A DNA stretch of 64,000 nucleotides from Arenimonas fontis (GCF_008386465.1 NZ_VUOD01000005.1:124001-188000), one strand, 5' to 3'; shown: positions 38,866 to 49,662, counted from the first letter of the stretch. Numbers and translations are program-made. Notes: generated from the sequence alone by a model not told the origin.

Positions 38866-41800
38866 GTGATTCCGGGCTGGATCCTGCTGCTGGTGTCGGT
38901 GGGCTATGTCGGCCTGCTGTTCGCGGTGGCCTGGTGGGGCGACCATCGGCCGCTCTATCCCAGCCGCCAGTGGCTGCGGCCGCTGGTGTATTCGCTGGCG
39001 CTGGCGGTGTATTGCTCGTCCTGGACCTTCTACGGCGCGGTCGGCACCGCGGCCAAGTCGGGCCTGGGCTTCCTGCCGATCTACCTGGGCCCGATCCTGC
39101 TGTTCGTGTTCGGCTGGCGCATCCTCGAGCGCCTGGTGCTGGTGGCGCGCGAGCAGAGCACGGTCTCCATCGCCGACTTCCTGGCCGCCCGCTACGGCCG
39201 CGCCCAGAACATCGCCGCCACCGTGACCCTGGTGGCGGTGATCGCCGCCATTCCCTACATCGCCCTGCAGTTCAAGGCGGTGGCCATGAGCATAGACGTG
39301 CTTTCGGGCGCGGCGCCGGGCACCGGCGGCGAACGCGGCGTGCTGGCCGACCCGGCCCTGTACGCGGCCCTGCTGCTGGCGCTGTTCGCCATCCTGTTCG
39401 GCACCCGGCAGATCGACGCCACCGAACACCACCACGGCATGATTCTGGCGGTGGCGCTGGAATCGCTGGTCAAGCTGCTGGCCTTCGTCGCCGTCGGCGC
39501 CTTCGCCCTTGGCCACCTGCCTGGTGCCGAAGGTGTGGTGGAGCGCTTCCGCGAGGCGGCGTGGCAGATCATCGAGCCCGGCATTCCGGCCGGCTTCGTT
39601 TCGCAGACCCTGCTGGCCTTCTGCGCCATCGTCTGCCTGCCGCGACAGTTCCACGTGGCGGTGGTCGAATGCGGCGAAGTGGCCGACGTGCGCCGGGCGC
39701 GCTGGCTGTTCACCGGCTACCTGGTGGTGATCTGCCTGTTCGTGCTGCCGATCACCTCGGCCGGCCAGGCCCTACTGGCCGGCAGCGGCGCCGCGCCCGA
39801 CACCTACGTGCTGGCCCTGCCCATGGCCCTGGACAACACCGCGCTGGCGCTGGCGGTATACGTGGGCGGCTTCTCGGCCGCCACCGGCATGGTGATCGTG
39901 GCCTCGGTGGCGCTGGCGACGATGGTCAGCAACGACCTGGTGATGCCGGCGCTGTGGCGCGGACGCCTGGCCCAGGACCTGCACAGCCCACACCTGGGCA
40001 CGCGGGTACTGTGGGTGCGCCGCTTTGCCATCCTCGCCATCGCCCTGCTGGCCTATGCCTACTACCGTGGTGCCGCCGGCAGCGGCGAAAGCCTGGCCGC
40101 CTTCGGCCTGCTGGCCTTCGCGGCGGTGGCGCAGTTCGCGCCGGCCCTGATCGGCGGCCTGTACTGGCGCGGCGCCAGCCGGCGCGGGGTGATGGCCGGG
40201 CTGATCGCCGGCTTCACGCTGTGGGCCTACACCCTGCTGCTGCCTGCCCTGGGCCGGGCCGGCTGGTTCGACACCGGCTGGCTGGCGCACGGCCCGCTGG
40301 GCCTGGCCTGGCTGCGGCCGGAGGCGCTGTTCGGCCTGGTCGGCTGGGACGCCATCACCCACGGCAGCTTCTGGTCGCTGCTGGCGAACACCGGTGCCCT
40401 GCTGGTGGTGTCGGCGCGCTATCGGCCCAGCCTGGACGAGCGCATCCGCGCCACGCCCTTCCTGGACCCGTACGCGCAGCGGCCGCTGGCGGCGCCGGGC
40501 GGCTGGCAGGGCAATCTCAGCGTCGGCGACCTGCAGCAGCTGGCGGCGCGCGTACTGGGCGAACGTCATGCCCGTCGTGCCTTCGCCGAGTACGCCGCCA
40601 GCCAGCAGCGGGAACTGGCGCTGCAGGCGCCGGCCGACCGCGCCCTGATCCAGTTCACCGAGCGCCTGCTGGCCGGCGCCATCGGCGCCGCCTCGGCGCG
40701 CCTGACCCTGACCACCGCCCTGCGCGGCTCGGGCATGGAGCTGGGCGAGGTGATGAGCCTGCTGGACGAGGCCAGCCACGAGCTGCGCTTCAACCGCGAG
40801 ATCCTCTCGGCCACGCTGGAGAACCTGTCGCAGGCGGTGAGCGTGGTGGATCGCGACCTGCGCCTGGTGGCCTGGAACCGCCGCTACCAGGAAATGTTCG
40901 GCTTCCCCGCCGGCATGCTGTACGTAGGCCGGCCGGTGGCCGACCTGATCCGCTACAACGCCGAGCGCGGCGAGCTGGGCCCGGGCGACGTCGAGCAGCA
41001 GGTGGCCAAGCGGGTGGAGTACCTGCGCCAGGGCTCGCCGCATGTGTTCGAGCGCATCCGCCCGAACGGCCAGGTGATCGAGATGCGCGGCCAGCCACTG
41101 CCGGGCGGCGGCTACGTCACCACCTACAGCGATGTCACCGCCTACAAGCAGGCCGAGCAGGCCCTGCGCGAAGTGAACGAGACCCTGGAGCAGCGCGTCG
41201 CCGAGCGCACCCGCGAGGCCGAGCAGGCCAACCTGTCCAAGACCCGCTTCCTGGCGGCGATCAGTCACGACGTGCTGCAGCCGATCAACGCCGCCCGGCT
41301 GTTCACCTCGGCCCTGCGCGAGGCCGCCGGCGACCCGGCCGAGCAGCAGCGCCTGGCCGAACGCGTGGACGCTTCGCTGCGCGACGCCGAGGAACTGCTG
41401 GACGGCCTGCTGGACATCTCCCGCCTGGACGCCGGCGCCCTGAAGCCGGAGCTGGGCGTGTTCCGCCTGGACGAGCTGCTGGCCAGCGTGGCGGCGCAGT
41501 ACGCGCCGCTGGCCGCCGCCCGCGGGCTGCGCTTCCGCGTCCACGGCGGCAAGGTTTCGGTGCGCAGCGACCGGCGCCTGCTGCGCCGCGCCCTGCAGAA
41601 CTTCGTCGCCAATGCCCTGCGCTACACCAAGGAAGGCCGGGTGATCCTGGGCGTGCGCCGGCGCGGCAACCAGGTGGAGATCGAGGTCTGGGACAGCGGC
41701 CCGGGCATCCCGCCACACCATCTGGCGCAGATCTTCGAGGAGTTCCGCCGCTTCGATCAGCCCTCGCCCTGGGGCGAGCGCGGCCTGGGCCTGGGCCTTA

Positions 41801-42333
41801 GCATCTGCCAGCGCGTCTCGCGCATGCTCGACCACCCGATCAGCGTGCGCAGCTGGCCCGGCCGCGGCAGCGTGTTCGGCATGCGCGTGCCGCTGGCCGA
41901 TACCACCCTGCCGGCCAAGCCGCCGCGGGCCCCGGCCCAGGGTGGCGAGCTGAGCGGCCTGAAGGTGCTGTGCCTGGACAACGACCGCGAGATCCTCGAG
42001 GGCATGGAGGCCCTGCTGGGCCGCTGGGGCGTGCAGGTGCGCGTGGCCGAAACCGTGGCCGCCGCCCGCGCCCTGGCCGAGCGCGAGCGCCCGGACGTGC
42101 TGCTGGCCGACTTCCACCTGCACGACGAGATGGACGGCCTGGGCGCCCTGGCCGGCCTGCGCGAGCTCTGCGGCGAGCAGACCCCTGCCCTGCTGGTGAC
42201 CGCCGACGGCAGCGACACCGTCAAGCGCGCCGCCCGCGACCTTGGCATCCCCGTGCTGACCAAGCCGGTGAAGCCGGCGAGCTTGCGGGCATTTTTGGCG
42301 GCGCAGAGGAGGCGGGCCGGCGTCGCCGGCTGA
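38866..42333 (+). CDS. crbS: CrbS-type sensor: Na+/solute symporter-PAS-kinase-receiver
   Basis: A 1155-residue hybrid kinase. Residues 1-490 form a sodium:solute symporter (SSS) domain of about 13 helices (WTFYGAVGTAAKSGLGFLPIYLGP and later TLVAVIAAIPY). A PAS-like domain (about 650-760) and coiled coil lead to HisKA with AAISHDVLQPINAARLF (His near 801), an ATPase domain (LGLGLSICQRVS) and a C-terminal receiver (ADFHLHDEMDG, Asp near 1083). CrbS with CrbR activates acs and acetate uptake in Vibrio and Pseudomonas. GTG start with GGAGGGGGC before it. Confidence 0.93.
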   Translation: MIPGWILLLVSVGYVGLLFAVAWWGDHRPLYPSRQWLRPLVYSLALAVYCSSWTFYGAVGTAAKSGLGFLPIYLGPILLFVFGWRILERLVLVAREQSTVSIADFLAARYGRAQNIAATVTLVAVIAAIPYIALQFKAVAMSIDVLSGAAPGTGGERGVLADPALYAALLLALFAILFGTRQIDATEHHHGMILAVALESLVKLLAFVAVGAFALGHLPGAEGVVERFREAAWQIIEPGIPAGFVSQTLLAFCAIVCLPRQFHVAVVECGEVADVRRARWLFTGYLVVICLFVLPITSAGQALLAGSGAAPDTYVLALPMALDNTALALAVYVGGFSAATGMVIVASVALATMVSNDLVMPALWRGRLAQDLHSPHLGTRVLWVRRFAILAIALLAYAYYRGAAGSGESLAAFGLLAFAAVAQFAPALIGGLYWRGASRRGVMAGLIAGFTLWAYTLLLPALGRAGWFDTGWLAHGPLGLAWLRPEALFGLVGWDAITHGSFWSLLANTGALLVVSARYRPSLDERIRATPFLDPYAQRPLAAPGGWQGNLSVGDLQQLAARVLGERHARRAFAEYAASQQRELALQAPADRALIQFTERLLAGAIGAASARLTLTTALRGSGMELGEVMSLLDEASHELRFNREILSATLENLSQAVSVVDRDLRLVAWNRRYQEMFGFPAGMLYVGRPVADLIRYNAERGELGPGDVEQQVAKRVEYLRQGSPHVFERIRPNGQVIEMRGQPLPGGGYVTTYSDVTAYKQAEQALREVNETLEQRVAERTREAEQANLSKTRFLAAISHDVLQPINAARLFTSALREAAGDPAEQQRLAERVDASLRDAEELLDGLLDISRLDAGALKPELGVFRLDELLASVAAQYAPLAAARGLRFRVHGGKVSVRSDRRLLRRALQNFVANALRYTKEGRVILGVRRRGNQVEIEVWDSGPGIPPHHLAQIFEEFRRFDQPSPWGERGLGLGLSICQRVSRMLDHPISVRSWPGRGSVFGMRVPLADTTLPAKPPRAPAQGGELSGLKVLCLDNDREILEGMEALLGRWGVQVRVAETVAAARALAERERPDVLLADFHLHDEMDGLGALAGLRELCGEQTPALLVTADGSDTVKRAARDLGIPVLTKPVKPASLRAFLAAQRRRAGVAG

Positions 42334-42481
42334 GGCACCTTACTTCTTCATTGGCGCGACCTCGGCGCAGGCGTCCCAAACCGGAAGTGGAAGCCGCACC
42401 CCGCCAGACAGCTTCGACGGGTAGTGGACAACTGGGTGCGGAAGCGGGAGAAGCGCGAGAAGGATCCGAAGGATCGCAACG

Positions 42482-42595
42482 ATGAGTGAGCACGACCTCA
42501 CGCTGAAGTTCCGCCTGCCGGATGCCAGCGCCATCCCGGGCAGCACAGCGGCGCTCTTCCGCCCGGCGCCCGTCGTTTTCGCGAACCCGCGTTGA
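42482..42595 (+). pseudogene. Truncated small protein (MSEHDLTLKFRLPDAS start)
   Basis: A 37-residue frame whose first 15 residues resemble the N-terminus of a family of roughly 150-residue DNA-binding/antitoxin-like proteins (MxxxELTLxFALPD type); it then diverges and stops. GAAGGATCG lies upstream. Its start overlaps the end of an upstream open frame (ATGAGTGA), as in two-gene modules. Low certainty. Confidence 0.35.
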
Positions 42596-42699
42596 CTGCT
42601 TTCGACCAAGGCAGGCATCAGGTCTGTCGCCCCGGCTTCTTGATTCCGGCGGAAAGCGGGCAGGACGTCCTGGAAGGCCGGAACGGAGCTGGTCGGGCA

Positions 42700-42800
42700 C
42701 GTTCTCGCGAAGGGCGCGGCTGAACCGCTCGAAGCAGGTGTTCCGGTTCGGCTGGCCGGGCGGGATGCACCGGATCGGCGTGTCTTGCTCCCGGCCCGCC
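42700..42800 (-). pseudogene. IS3-family orfB remnant
   Basis: On the minus strand the frame reads IRCIPPGQPNRNTCFERFSR, which aligns with the catalytic Glu region of IS3/IS407-group transposases (IQPGKPxQNAYIERFNR). Only this segment survives; the following sequence does not continue the domain. Confidence 0.6.
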
Positions 42801-42819
42801 CGGTGAGGGCCTCGACCAC

Positions 42820-43299
42820 TCAGCCGCCGCGCAGGTGCGCCGCCAGCTTGTCGAGTGTCTGGTAGCCGTACTCCACCGCGCCGAAGCCGATGACTTCGCG
42901 GCGGCGGGCCTTGCTCGGGTGCAGTTGCCGCAGGGTCAGCACCGTCTTGCCGTCGTCCTGGCTGTCGAAGGTGATGGTGACGTGGAAGCGGTTGGGGTCG
43001 TCGTCGCGGTCGGTGCCGTGGTCGAACACCAGCCTCTCGGGCCGGCGGATCTCGAGAAAATCGATGCGGTTCGGGTAGACGGTGCCGTCGGGCCCGCGCA
43101 TGTCGAAGCGCCAGCGGCCGCCGGGGCGCAGATCCATCTCGTGGGTGGCGCAGCTGAAACCTTTCGGGCCGAACCAGGCCATCAGCTGCCCGGGCTGCGT
43201 CCAGGCGTCGAAGACCAGCTCGCGCGGCGCGTCCAGGACACGCGAGATGACGATCTCGCGCTCGATCAGGCGTTCCAGCTCAGGATTTCGGCTTGCCAT
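42820..43299 (-). CDS. SRPBCC/AHSA1 domain protein
   Basis: A 159-residue START-like protein. It begins REIVISRVLDAPRELVFDAWT, continues LMAWFGPKGF and DLRPGGRWRFDMRGPDG, and ends with the amphipathic helix GYQTLDKLAAHL. These are the standard landmarks of the AHSA1 family, which binds hydrophobic ligands. The start lies 20 nt inside the end of the ArsR gene, so they are co-translated. ArsR-SRPBCC pairs are common and often respond to xenobiotics or lipids. Confidence 0.9.
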   Translation of the reverse strand: MASRNPELERLIEREIVISRVLDAPRELVFDAWTQPGQLMAWFGPKGFSCATHEMDLRPGGRWRFDMRGPDGTVYPNRIDFLEIRRPERLVFDHGTDRDDDPNRFHVTITFDSQDDGKTVLTLRQLHPSKARRREVIGFGAVEYGYQTLDKLAAHLRGG

Positions 43300-43663
43300 G
43301 GCGTGGGCTCCTCGTTCGGGTCGTTGGCCGGGCCTCGCGCGCCTGCAGCTGGAGCAGATGCGCCTCCAGCCGATCCAGGCGCCGCTCCCAGGCGTTGCGG
43401 GTGTGCTCCACCCAGGCGGAAATCTCCGCCAGGCCCTCCACCCGCAGGGAGCAGGGCCGGCGCTGGGCGTCGCGGCCGCGGGCGATCAGGCCTGCGCCTT
43501 CGAGCACCTTCAGGTGTCGGGAGATCGCCGGCACGCTGATGTCGAAGGGCGCCGCCAGCTCCAGCACGGTGGCGTCGCCGCGGGCCAGGCGGGCCAGGAT
43601 CTGCCGACGGGTGGGGTCGGCCAGGGCGGCGAAAGCGGCATCGAGCGGGGCGGCGCGGGACAT
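43280..43663 (-). CDS. ArsR-family transcriptional repressor
   Basis: A 127-residue winged-helix repressor beginning with LADPTRRQILARLARGDATVLELAAPFDISVPAISRHLKVLEGAGLI, the classic ArsR fold. No metal-binding cysteine pair is visible, which fits the ligand-independent or non-metal subgroup found with SRPBCC genes. It shares an operon with the SRPBCC protein (overlap 20 nt). A palindrome and TTGACA promoter lie immediately upstream, suggesting autorepression. Confidence 0.9.
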   Translation of the reverse strand: MSRAAPLDAAFAALADPTRRQILARLARGDATVLELAAPFDISVPAISRHLKVLEGAGLIARGRDAQRRPCSLRVEGLAEISAWVEHTRNAWERRLDRLEAHLLQLQAREARPTTRTRSPRHGKPKS

Positions 43664-43671
43664 GCGCCTTA

Positions 43672-43698
43672 TTTAACTACATGGTTAAACAATGTCAA
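43672..43698 (-). promoter_or_regulatory. ArsR promoter with palindromic operator
   Basis: On the minus strand a TTGACA -35 (43693-43698) precedes TTTAAC-N6-GTTAAA, a palindrome at 43672-43689 that overlaps the expected spacer and -10. The ATG is at 43663, so the repressor would block its own promoter. Confidence 0.75.
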
Positions 43699-43772
43699 AC
43701 CGCCCCTTGGCTGGGCTCCGGCCCGGTCACGGGACGGGCGATGCGCAGGCGTGCGGTGGTGTGGCCAGCTCG

Positions 43773-43783
43773 CCCCCCCCCCC
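43773..43783. repeat. Homopolymer tract of 11 C
   Basis: A run of eleven C residues between the protease terminator and the ArsR promoter. It could be prone to slippage, or to sequencing error. Confidence 0.8.
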
Positions 43784-43815
43784 GAAAACAAACGCCCCGG
43801 GGTGGCCGGGGCGTT
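43783..43815 (-). terminator. Terminator of the serine protease gene
   Basis: AACGCCCCGG (43791-43800), loop GGTGG, CCGGGGCGTT (43806-43815). Read on the minus strand the stem is followed by a T-rich stretch (TTTGTTTTCG), so it terminates the leftward protease transcript. Confidence 0.88.
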
Positions 43816-43838
43816 CGCCTGTCGCGGAAGGGTGCCGG

Positions 43839-45035
43839 TCAGGGGCTGAGCTTCAGACTCAGCCCATAGGCCTGCAGCAAGGGGTTGAGCGGCTGGAAAT
43901 AGCTGGTGGCCAGCTTGGCCTGCTTGCCCTTGCAGCTGTAGTTGCCGCCGGAAAGCACGCCCTGGGCCTGGCCGGGCGTGGTGATGAAGGACCCGCCGGA
44001 ATCTCCGCCCTCTGCGCAGACCTTCACCTGGGTAAGGCCGTTCACGGTGGCGTCCGGGTATTGCACGGTGACGTTCTTGGCCTCGATCACGCCGCAATGC
44101 AGGCCGGTGGTACGGCCGGAACGGCACACCGCGGCGCCGATCGGCGCCTCGGTATTGCCGCGCACCGGAATGTCGCCGTCGCCGTAGCCGTTCACCACGG
44201 GCTGCAGGGTATGGCCATTGTCCACCTGCACCCAGGCGCGATCGGCACCAGGGAAGTCCGAGGCGGCGAAGGCGCCGATCTGGCTGACGGTGCGGCGCCG
44301 CACCAGCACGAAGGCGCCGTCGCCGGCCGCTCCGCAATGGCCGGCCGTGGCGAAGCCCTGGGCGCCGTTGCGGGTCACCGCGAAGCCGACCGAACAGTAG
44401 TAGTAGTTGCTGCCGTCGCTGGAAAGGTACTCGCTGCCGCCCATCAGGGTCGCCAGCGGCCTGGGCGCCGAGGCCATGGTGCGCAGGCGGATGGTGTCGG
44501 AATCGGCGCCGCTGGCGGCGATGAAGTCGATGGCCGCCTTGCGCGCGCCCGGGGCCACGTTGATGGTGACGCTGTTTTCGCGCACGTCCACGAACCAGCC
44601 GTACACGCCTTCGGGCACCCTGGCGCCGCGCGCCACCATGTCGTCCATGTCCTGCTTGGCCGCTTCGAGCCGGGCAAGGCTGTGCCGGACGTTCCTGATC
44701 TCGGTCCCGGCCGGCCCGCGCTGCGGCCGAATGGATGTGGTGGCGACGACGAGCTGGTACTGGCCGTCGGGCTTGCGCTCCAGCCAGCTGCCCGCGAAGC
44801 GGTCGCCCTGCGCCTTGGCCAGACGCTGGCCCTGCTGCGCGGCCAGGCGCTCGATCTTCAGGTACTGGCTCAGCTGGGCCGGCGACAGGCCGAGGTCGCG
44901 CTGCATGGCCGCCCGCATGGCAGGAGCGACATCGCGGTCGGACGGTCCGGCGGCGGAGACCGCCAAGGCCACGAAGAAGACAAGGGGGGAAACAGCCAGC
45001 AGGCCACGTTTGGCCCAGTTCACGAACTTGCGCAT
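43839..45035 (-). CDS. Secreted S1 serine protease (alpha-lytic/streptogrisin type)
   Basis: A 398-residue pre-pro-protease. A signal sequence lies near residues 10-30 (GLLAVSPLVFFVALAVSAAG), then a pro-region of about 170 residues with the alpha-lytic pro-domain segment VPEGVYGWFVDVRENSVTI. The protease domain has the catalytic His in ATAGHC, an Asp in GADRAWV and the Ser in AEGGDSGGS near residue 345. Cysteines suit two or three disulfides. I chose ATG 45035 because AGGAG lies 7 nt upstream; longer frames are open. Likely lytic or nutrient-scavenging, as in Lysobacter. Confidence 0.9.
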   Translation of the reverse strand: MRKFVNWAKRGLLAVSPLVFFVALAVSAAGPSDRDVAPAMRAAMQRDLGLSPAQLSQYLKIERLAAQQGQRLAKAQGDRFAGSWLERKPDGQYQLVVATTSIRPQRGPAGTEIRNVRHSLARLEAAKQDMDDMVARGARVPEGVYGWFVDVRENSVTINVAPGARKAAIDFIAASGADSDTIRLRTMASAPRPLATLMGGSEYLSSDGSNYYYCSVGFAVTRNGAQGFATAGHCGAAGDGAFVLVRRRTVSQIGAFAASDFPGADRAWVQVDNGHTLQPVVNGYGDGDIPVRGNTEAPIGAAVCRSGRTTGLHCGVIEAKNVTVQYPDATVNGLTQVKVCAEGGDSGGSFITTPGQAQGVLSGGNYSCKGKQAKLATSYFQPLNPLLQAYGLSLKLSP

Positions 45036-45210
45036 CTGCATTCTCCTGTCGGATGGACGTGGATGGCGCAGGCCTGCCGTGGGGGGCACGGACAGCAGGC
45101 GGGGCGGGCCCGGCGCGCCGATACTGGCACAGGCCCCCGTCGAGGTCGAACCCGGCGCCGCAATCGGCGCTGCGGCGCAACAGCCTGGGGCCGGACGCCG
45201 CGCCTTGGCC

Positions 45211-45879
45211 TCACCCGCGGGCGCTTGCGTCGGTGCCCGGATCCACCGCCAGCTTCCCCGCCATCAGCACCGCCTGGGTGCGGTTGCTGGCGCCGAGCTT
45301 GCGCAGGATGGCGGTCATGTGCGCCTTCACGGTGGCCTCGGACACGCCCAGGGCGTGGGCGATCTGCTTGTTGAGCAGGCCGCTGGAAAGCATGGAGAGC
45401 ACGCGGAACTGCTGCGGCGTCAGCTCGCGCAGGCGGGCGGCGATCTCGGCCTCGTCCGGGCGCAGGCCCTCGCCGGCCTCGGCCTGGGGCGGCGCCCAGG
45501 TGTCGCCGGCAAGTACGGTGCTGATGGCCTCGCCGATGGTGGCCGGGTCGGCCGATTTGGGAATGAAGCCGGCGGCGCCGTAGTCCAATGCCCGGCGCAC
45601 CACGCCGGGCTCCTCGCGGGCCGAGACCACCACCACCGGCAGCTGCGGCTGGCTGCCGCGCAGGTGCACCAGGGCGCTGAAGCCGTGCGCGCCGGGCATG
45701 TTCAGGTCCAACAGCAGCAGGTCGGCGTCGGGGTTGGCCTCGGCGGCGGCGAACAGGGCGTCGGCGCTGTCGGCCTCGACCAGACGGGCGGCCGGCAGCA
45801 GCCGGCCGACGGCGCCCTTCAGGGCTTCGCGGAACAGCGGATGGTCGTCCGCGACCAGGATGGTGGGCGCGGCCGTCAC
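45211..45879 (-). CDS. crbR: CrbR-type LuxR-family response regulator
   Basis: A 222-residue regulator. The receiver (ILVADDHPLFREALKG) has its phospho-acceptor Asp in LLLLDLNMPGAHG near residue 61 and a switch Lys in IPKSADP. The C-terminal LuxR helix-turn-helix reads LTPQQFRVLSMLSSGLL and SEATVKAHMTAIL. It begins at GTG 45879, 2 nt after the acs stop, so it is co-transcribed with acs. The pairing with CrbS at 38866 makes CrbR the likely identity. Confidence 0.9.
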   Translation of the reverse strand: MTAAPTILVADDHPLFREALKGAVGRLLPAARLVEADSADALFAAAEANPDADLLLLDLNMPGAHGFSALVHLRGSQPQLPVVVVSAREEPGVVRRALDYGAAGFIPKSADPATIGEAISTVLAGDTWAPPQAEAGEGLRPDEAEIAARLRELTPQQFRVLSMLSSGLLNKQIAHALGVSEATVKAHMTAILRKLGASNRTQAVLMAGKLAVDPGTDASARG

Positions 45880-45881
45880 GC

Positions 45882-47843
<1,962 letters not shown>

Positions 47844-47930
47844 GGCAACTCCTGCGGGCCGGCGTGTCGGCCGGCCGGTCCGCGAAGATTAACCCCGCTG
47901 CCGAGCGATGCGGCCCCGCTCCGGCCATTA

Positions 47931-47940
47931 GACATTGGTC
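47931..47940. promoter_or_regulatory. GACNTTGGTC dyad in the acs/porin divergent region
   Basis: GACATTGGTC flanked symmetrically (TAGAC-ATTG-GTCTA, 47929-47942), 88 bp upstream of the acs ATG and 105 bp upstream of the porin ATG. It could control either operon. Confidence 0.55.
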
Positions 47941-47958
47941 TAGCCGCGCGCCGGTTTC

Positions 47959-47968
47959 GACCAATTGG
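47959..47968. promoter_or_regulatory. Second CCAATTGGTC half-site near acs
   Basis: On the minus strand CCAATTGGTC (47959-47968) carries the ATTGGTC half of the dyad, with its centre 29 bp from the first site. The spacing is near three helical turns, so cooperative binding is possible. Confidence 0.4.
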
Positions 47969-48044
47969 GAATGGCCGCCCGCGCACGGCCCTCCACAGAC
48001 TCGGCCGGCCGCTTTGGCCATGGCCCGAATTCCGGGAGGGGAAC

Positions 48045-49379
48045 ATGAAGCAGACGAAAACCACGCAGCGCCGGCCGCTGGCCCTGTGCCTGGCGCTGGC
48101 CCTGGCCGCGCCGGGCGTCGCGCCGGCCCAGGAAACCGCGGATGGCGACGCCGGCCTCGAGGCCCGCATCGCCCAGCTGGAACGGATGGTGGCCGCCCTG
48201 AAGGGCGAGCTGGAGGCGCAAAAGGCCGCCCAGGCCGAGCAGGCCGCCAAGGCGCCCGATCCGGCCAAGGGCATCCAGCAGACGCCGATCATGCCCGCCG
48301 CCAACCCGGGCACCCGCTTCAGCTTCGGCGGCTTCATCAAGCTCGACAGCCTGTACACCCGCAGCAACGGCGGCGAGATCCCGGACGGCAGCGCCGGCCG
48401 GCTGTTCTACCTGCCCGGCGCGATTCCGGTGGGCGGCGCCGACGAAGGCACCGACCTGGACGTGCACGCGCAGTTCTCGCGCCTGTGGTTCGGCGCCGAC
48501 ACCGACCTGGACGGGTACAAGCTGCGCGCCTACCTGGAGATGGACCTGTTCGGCGGCGCCCTGGGCAACGAGATAGCCACGAACACCTATGGCGTGACCA
48601 TCCGTCATGCCTACGTGGCCTGGGACAAGTGGCTGGCCGGCCAGACCTGGTCGAACTTCCAGGACGTGGCGGCGCTGCCCGACGCCGTGGACTTCATCGG
48701 CCCGACCGAGGGCACGATCTTCGTCCGCCAGGCCCAGCTGCGCTACAGCAACGGACCCTGGTCGGTATCGCTGGAGAACCCCGAAACCACCTTCACCGGC
48801 CATCTCAACGGCGTGCGCGGCAACAGCGACGACAACAACGTGCCCGACCTGAGCCTGCGCTACACCCACAAGGCCGACTGGGGCCACTTCGGCATCGCCG
48901 GCCTGGTCCGCCAGCTGAAGGTGGAGACGCCAGCGGCCAGCGAGTCGGAAACCGCCTTCGGCCTGAGCCTGTCGGGCAAGGTCAACATCGGCCGCAACGA
49001 CGACCTGCGCTTCATGCTCAGCGGCGGCAGCGGCCTGGGCCGCTACCTCGGCCTGGGCCTGGGCCCGGACGCCATGGTCGCCGCCGACGGCTCGCTGGAG
49101 GCGCTGGATGCCTACGGCGGCTTCATCGCCTGGCGGCACGTGTTCTCGCCGAAGCTGCGCGGCAACCTGTTCTACTCGGCCGCCAGCTACGACAACGACA
49201 CCGCCCTCACCGGCCTGGGCGTCACCAAGTCCTCGCAGTCCATCCACGCCAACCTGATCTGGACGGTGCTGCCCAAGCTGGAGATCGGCGCCGAGCTGAT
49301 CCACGGCACCCGCGAGCTCGAAAGCGGCGCCGAGGGCGACCTCGACCGCCTGCACATGCACGTCAAGTACAGCTTCTGA
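48045..49379 (+). CDS. DcaP-like outer-membrane porin
   Basis: A 444-residue porin. A signal peptide (LALCLALALAAPGVAPAQ) is followed by a coiled-coil segment (LEARIAQLERMVAALKGEL, residues about 40-70) that forms trimers in such porins, then about 18 amphipathic beta strands beginning FSFGGFIKLDS. It ends YSF, with the C-terminal Phe needed for BAM assembly. DcaP-type porins admit dicarboxylates or acetate-like acids, consistent with the downstream acetate permease. GGGAGGGG precedes the ATG. DUF485 begins 13 nt later. Confidence 0.9.
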   Translation: MKQTKTTQRRPLALCLALALAAPGVAPAQETADGDAGLEARIAQLERMVAALKGELEAQKAAQAEQAAKAPDPAKGIQQTPIMPAANPGTRFSFGGFIKLDSLYTRSNGGEIPDGSAGRLFYLPGAIPVGGADEGTDLDVHAQFSRLWFGADTDLDGYKLRAYLEMDLFGGALGNEIATNTYGVTIRHAYVAWDKWLAGQTWSNFQDVAALPDAVDFIGPTEGTIFVRQAQLRYSNGPWSVSLENPETTFTGHLNGVRGNSDDNNVPDLSLRYTHKADWGHFGIAGLVRQLKVETPAASESETAFGLSLSGKVNIGRNDDLRFMLSGGSGLGRYLGLGLGPDAMVAADGSLEALDAYGGFIAWRHVFSPKLRGNLFYSAASYDNDTALTGLGVTKSSQSIHANLIWTVLPKLEIGAELIHGTRELESGAEGDLDRLHMHVKYSF

Positions 49380-49392
49380 CCGGGGAGGTCAC

Positions 49393-49662
49393 ATGAGCGC
49401 ACCTGTCACCGAAGAGCGGCGCAAGGAGTACTGGCGCCGCACCCTGCGGATCACGGCAATCCTGCTGGCGATCTGGTTCCTCGTCACCTACGTGGTGATC
49501 TTCTTCGCGGTACCGCTGAACCAGATCACTTTCCTGGGCTTCCCGTTCGCCTTCTACATGGGCGCACAGGGAGCACTGATCGTCTATGTCGCCCTGATCG
49601 TGTTCTACGCCAGGTACATGAACAAGCTGGACCGCGAGTTCGGCGTGGCGGAGGAGGGCTGA
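49393..49662 (+). CDS. DUF485 membrane protein (YjcH-like)
   Basis: An 89-residue protein with two hydrophobic helices (near residues 20-40 and 58-78) and the DUF485 landmarks LAIWFLVTYVVIFF and ITFLGFPFAFYMGAQG. It is the usual small partner encoded before actP (yjcH-yjcG in E. coli). It lies 3 nt before the actP gene and is co-transcribed with the porin. Its precise function is unresolved. Confidence 0.92.
   Translation: MSAPVTEERRKEYWRRTLRITAILLAIWFLVTYVVIFFAVPLNQITFLGFPFAFYMGAQGALIVYVALIVFYARYMNKLDREFGVAEEG

Larger units (their letters stand above)
42334..42819. other. Decayed insertion region between crbS and the SRPBCC gene
   Basis: 486 bp with no intact gene. It holds the end of an open frame finishing WVRKREKREKDPKDRNDE, a short ORF overlapping it by 8 nt (42482-42595) and a minus-strand IS3 orfB fragment (42700-42800). 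All are probably leftovers of a former mobile cassette. Confidence 0.7.

Noticed and set aside
39772-42123. 783-residue minus-strand frame opposite crbS
   Set aside because: Composition is Gln/Ala/His/Arg-rich without motifs, as expected for the antisense of a high-GC gene; crbS has all domains on the plus strand.
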